DNA of 64,000 nucleotides from JACMLD01 sp044227095 (GTDB lineage Bacteria; Bacteroidota; Bacteroidia; Chitinophagales; Chitinophagaceae), in assembly GCA_044227095.1 (NCBI GenBank), contig JBGAFV010000001.1, forward strand, positions 2,728,001-2,792,000. The letters are read 5' to 3'. The notes below the pieces were generated by a model. It made no database searches. It was not told the DNA's origin and worked only from the letters and a program-made list of their open reading frames with translations. Below are positions 62,101 to 64,000 of this stretch, piece by piece; position 1 is the first letter of the stretch, and every line of letters starts with the position of its first letter. The position numbers were made by a program, and so were the translations under genes.

Positions 62101-62768
62101 CGCTTACTGAATTACTAGACCATGAAAAAGAAGTAACGGGCATGTTTATGAGCGGCCACCCGCTGGATAATTTCAAGTTTGAAATGAACCATTACGGCAT
62201 TACCAATCTTGCAGACTTTAATGAAATAAAACAGAACATGACTGCGCAAAGCAATCCCGGCAAATCTTTGCGATTGGCTGGTTTGGTTATTGATGCGCAA
62301 CACCGTGTTAGCCGTCAGGGCAAAAATTTTGGCTCTGTAATTTTGGAAGATTATAGCGGCAAAACTGAATTTATGTTGTGGAGCGAAGACTATAACCGTT
62401 TTCGCAATTACATGGAAAAAGGTACCAACCTGTTTGTAACTGGTAGTTTTAAACAACGGTATAATAAAGCCGAGTTCGAGTTCAGGATTGAAAAGATAAT
62501 GCTGCTGGAAAGCATCAAACAACAATTGACCAAGCAAATTGTAATAGACCTTGAAGCAAGGCATTTGAACGATAAAATGGTTCATTTTTTTGAAAAGAAC
62601 ATTAAATCATTTCCCGGCAGGGCAGGACTGAAGTTTAGCATTACAGAGCCTAAGCAAAGACTGAAAATAGGCATGTATATGATGGAAGGCGGTTTTGAAA
62701 TGAACGATGATATGGCTGGTTTCCTGGCAGAGAACCCTGAGTTTGATGTACATGTGGTTACGGTTTAG
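59139..62768 (+). CDS. dnaE: DNA polymerase III subunit alpha
   Basis: 1,209-residue replicative polymerase (family C, DnaE1 type). N-terminal PHP domain begins HLHVHTQFSLLDGAASIQNL. Palm catalytic acidic motif PDIDTDFDD near residue 420, after GPGRGSAAGSVVAYCIG. Third catalytic block GIHAAGIIIAP / KMDFLGLKTL near 550-610. Then FNKSHSTCYAYVAYQTAYLK, a helix-hairpin-helix (LGGLKGVGDAAVEAII) and an OB-fold (LRLAGLVIDAQHRVSRQGKNFGSVILED). Full length. Single gene; a word-repeat block follows it. Confidence 0.97.
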   Translation: MSQFSHLHVHTQFSLLDGAASIQNLYKKAIDDNMPALAITDHGNMFGVFEFVKEAYNHKGADGKPKIKPVVGCEFYITENRHRKQFAKDDKDPRHHQVLLAKNDIGYRNLVKLTSLGYIEGMYSKYPRIDKELIHRHHEGLIATTCCLGALVPQMILKKGEEEGENEFKWWLNIFQEDYYVELQRHGIPEQEKVNKVLLKFAKKYNVKVIASNDSHYVDQSDFNAHDILLCINTGEKQATPALREFSDDDVMTKNKRFAFPNDQFYFKKTDEMKKVFDDLPEAIDNTNEIVGKIDLLDLKRDILLPNFVVPSNFATQDDYLEHITWEGAKARYTEMTAEIEERIRFELFTVKTMGFAGYFLIVSDFIKAGRDMGVFIGPGRGSAAGSVVAYCIGITNIDPIKYNLLFERFLNPDRKSMPDIDTDFDDEGRQKVINYVVDKYGKNQVAQIITYGTMAAKSSIADVARVMDLPLPESRALSKLVPERPGVSLKRLLTAPMTIKDAKNGAKSLEEKEQLQGDDWENVKRLREVYAGKDMLSSILHEAEVLEGSVRSTGIHAAGIIIAPTDLTDLIPVATSKESDLWLTQIEGSIIEEAGVIKMDFLGLKTLTILKNALALIKLNHGIDIDIDAIPLDDQKTFELYQRGETNATFQFESAGMQKYLRDLKPDKFNDLIAMNALYRPGPIAYIPNFIDRKHGREQIAYDLEVMEDDLKDTYGITVYQEQVMLLSQKIAGFSKGDADVLRKAMGKKQKSVLDKMKKQFVEGATAKGHPADKLEKIWTDWEAFAQYAFNKSHSTCYAYVAYQTAYLKAHYPSEYMAAVLNNAGSIEKTTFFMEECKRMGLKVLGPDINESLKGFAVNSKGEIRFGLGGLKGVGDAAVEAIIEERNKKGPSSNIFEFIKRVTQRSVNKKTMESLAYAGAFDCFTELHRAQYFYMPQGDVSTGLEKIIRYGNVFHAQSMGSANTLFGDLPAVMDVPIPKIPNCEPWSLTELLDHEKEVTGMFMSGHPLDNFKFEMNHYGITNLADFNEIKQNMTAQSNPGKSLRLAGLVIDAQHRVSRQGKNFGSVILEDYSGKTEFMLWSEDYNRFRNYMEKGTNLFVTGSFKQRYNKAEFEFRIEKIMLLESIKQQLTKQIVIDLEARHLNDKMVHFFEKNIKSFPGRAGLKFSITEPKQRLKIGMYMMEGGFEMNDDMAGFLAENPEFDVHVVTV

Positions 62769-62885
62769 TCTATAGTCGGGAGCCATTAGTCGATAGTCCT
62801 TTTATGCCAAGTGACTTTTTTTATTTCTCGAATCACTCTTACATAGGATGGCTATTGACTACAGGCTATTGACTATCGGCTCATT
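62766..62885. repeat. 'ATAGTCGGGAGCC' word repeat with inverse copies
   Basis: CTATAGTCGGGAGCCATTAG continuing TCGATAGTC near 62770-62798, faced by GGCTATTGACTACAGGCTAT and GACTATCGGCTC at 62850-62882. The two halves are inverse and can fold. It directly follows the dnaE stop, a terminator-like position. Shares the word AGTCGGGAG with the ABC ATPase linker. Confidence 0.7.
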
Positions 62886-62999
62886 TAGGTTTCTTTAACG
62901 GTTGAAGGACTTTTTAGCATGCGGAGATTGGCCAGTCTGAAAAAAATGACAACTTATGCACAACTTTATGCCAGCAAAGCATGTTATAGGGGTTGGAGT

Positions 63000-63007
63000 T
63001 AATTTTG
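63000..63007 (+). promoter_or_regulatory. -7 box (TAatTTTG) for trxA
   Basis: TAATTTTG, 50 bp before the trxA ATG. The -33 region near 62966-62985 has no strong match. Confidence 0.5.
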
Positions 63008-63057
63008 CAGTTCTTGTACACGCAAACAATTAAAAAACAAACTATAAATCAAATATT

Positions 63058-63375
63058 ATGGCAGCAGAATTCACCGATTCAAATTTTAAAACGGAAGTAC
63101 TTGATTCTTCCAAACTTACAGTAATAGATTTTTGGGCAGAATGGTGTGGCCCTTGTCGTGCAATAGGTCCCGTTATTGAAGAACTGAGCAAAGAATATTC
63201 AGGCAAAATAAACGTAGGTAAAGTAAACGTGGATCATAACCCACAACTTAGCACCAACTACGGCATTACTTCTATACCTGCCATTCTTTTTATGAAAAAT
63301 GGTACTGTGGTAGATAAATTGGTAGGTGCACAACCAAAAGCAAATTTTGTAAAGAAAATAGAGCAGCATATTTAA
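63058..63375 (+). CDS. trxA: Thioredoxin
   Basis: 105-residue thioredoxin with active site WCGPC in FWAEWCGPCRAIGP (residues ~28-36), the cis-Pro loop ITSIPAILFMKNG, and the expected start of the fold. Cytoplasmic (no signal peptide). Reduces protein disulfides and ribonucleotide reductase. Bracketed by a -7 box and a terminator, so a single-gene unit. Confidence 0.96.
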   Translation: MAAEFTDSNFKTEVLDSSKLTVIDFWAEWCGPCRAIGPVIEELSKEYSGKINVGKVNVDHNPQLSTNYGITSIPAILFMKNGTVVDKLVGAQPKANFVKKIEQHI

Positions 63376-63399
63376 TTGTTGCCGGTAAACAAAATATTC

Positions 63400-63433
63400 A
63401 ACCCCTCCCGATATAACCGGAGGGGTTTTGTTT
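63400..63433 (+). terminator. Terminator of trxA
   Basis: AACCCCTCC (63400-63408) / GGAGGGGTT (63419-63427), then TTGTTTT. 25 bp after the stop. Confidence 0.8.
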
Positions 63434-63538
63434 TAGCAGAAAATATAAACAAGTAATTTAAAAAAGCGAACTTCAGGATAGCAACTTGCAATGGGTGTTT
63501 ATTAAAAGACAGCAGCTGTAAATAATAAATAAACTATA

Positions 63539-63928
63539 ATGAAAGCTTCCACACAAAAAGTAAATGATATTGATAAATACATTGCTGGTTTTCCGGAAGA
63601 AACACAATACCTGTTGGATGAAATTAGGGCAGCCATAAAAAAAGCTGCACCAGAAGCAGAAGAAGTAATCAGCTACCAGATGCCTGCTTATAAATACCAG
63701 GGTATGCTGGTGTTTTTTGCAGGATATAAAAATCATATTGGCTTCTACCCGGGTGCCGGCGGTATAGAAGCATTTAAAAAAGAAATAGCAGCATATAAGA
63801 ATGCAAAAGGCTCTGTTCAATTTCCGCTGGATAAACCATTGCCTGTAAAGTTGATTACACAAATAGTAAAATTCAGGTTGCTGCAGAACAAAGAAAAAGC
63901 TGCGCTAAAAGTAAAAAAGAAAAAATAG
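63539..63928 (+). CDS. DUF1801 protein (YdhG/Fra-like)
   Basis: 129 residues of the DUF1801 fold: VNDIDKYIAGFPEETQYLLDEIRAAIKKAAPEAEEVISYQMPAYKYQG, then HIGFYPGAGGIEAFKKEI and GSVQFPLDKPLPVKLITQIVKFRL, ending in a Lys-rich tail. The family includes B. subtilis YdhG/Fra, an iron-binding frataxin-like protein; most members are uncharacterised. ATG at 63539; a single-gene unit on the + strand. Confidence 0.88.
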   Translation: MKASTQKVNDIDKYIAGFPEETQYLLDEIRAAIKKAAPEAEEVISYQMPAYKYQGMLVFFAGYKNHIGFYPGAGGIEAFKKEIAAYKNAKGSVQFPLDKPLPVKLITQIVKFRLLQNKEKAALKVKKKK

Positions 63929-63979
63929 CAGTCACAGTAATATTATGAAGCCAGCATTTGCATTGCTATTAAGCTTTTC

Positions 63980-63998
63980 TTGCGTCGCACACTTTTAC
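63980..63998 (-). repeat. Dispersed GTACAAGTGTGCGACGCAA repeat, copy 4 (cut by the window end)
   Basis: TTGCGTCGCACACTTTTAC, minus-strand copy with one mismatch to the core. The window ends two bases later, so the upstream flank is not visible. Confidence 0.7.
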
Positions 63999-64000
63999 AG

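Overview
The window looks like a stretch of a Bacteroidota chromosome, most likely from the Chitinophagaceae. Three things point there. Type IX secretion sorting domains (T9SS) occur at the ends of secreted proteins. The best promoter candidates have the Bacteroidota form TAnnTTTG, and Shine-Dalgarno sequences are scarce. The protein set is also typical: DUF6089 barrel, DUF4476, MtfA-like peptidases, large alpha-2-macroglobulin, MORN/TonB protein. Family-level placement is inference. No rRNA, tRNA, insertion sequence, prophage or CRISPR array was seen.

Layout. 1-4.6 kb: end of a secreted subtilase, then leftward genes for the 16S rRNA methyltransferase RsmB, a NodB-like deacetylase, a polyprenyl-phosphate-sugar-synthase-like GT2 and a GT87-type membrane glycosyltransferase. 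4.6-8.8 kb: sucB and sucA (2-oxoglutarate dehydrogenase E2 and E1). 9-12.5 kb: rpsT and small secreted or envelope genes. 12.5-17.9 kb: a candidate structured RNA, a deoxyribonucleotidase, uvrA and a DUF4382 lipoprotein. 18.3-22.6 kb: a SAM-I riboswitch with a terminator ahead of metY-metX-hom, a complete homoserine-to-homocysteine route, convergent with aspS. 24.6-29.5 kb: two MtfA-like zinc peptidases flanking a flotillin-like SPFH protein. 30-38.6 kb: a FAD oxidase, a ~2,090-residue alpha-2-macroglobulin and a DUF4476 protein. 39-44.4 kb: sucD, a double ABC ATPase, AMP nucleosidase, a nuclease-like protein and an MBL hydrolase. 44.5-50 kb: permease, radical SAM enzyme, AlkD-like protein, threonine aldolase and a T9SS cargo protein. 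50-58 kb: peptide-binding lipoprotein, M1 peptidase, two paralogous GT-C-like membrane proteins and a FAD oxidoreductase in one rightward run. 58-64 kb: NlpC/P60 lipoprotein, dnaE, trxA and a DUF1801 protein.

Most genes are housekeeping or envelope functions. The unusual content is a dense layer of short repeats. Several intergenic regions each carry their own short 'word', repeated directly and often inverted. At least two longer families (one with core GTACAAGTGTGCGACGCAA, one beginning GTCTGAACC) recur across the window. Repeat material also appears in frame inside genes: twice in the alpha-2-macroglobulin and once in the ABC ATPase linker. This repeat layer is the most interesting feature here. 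No clear new enzymatic or defence system was found.
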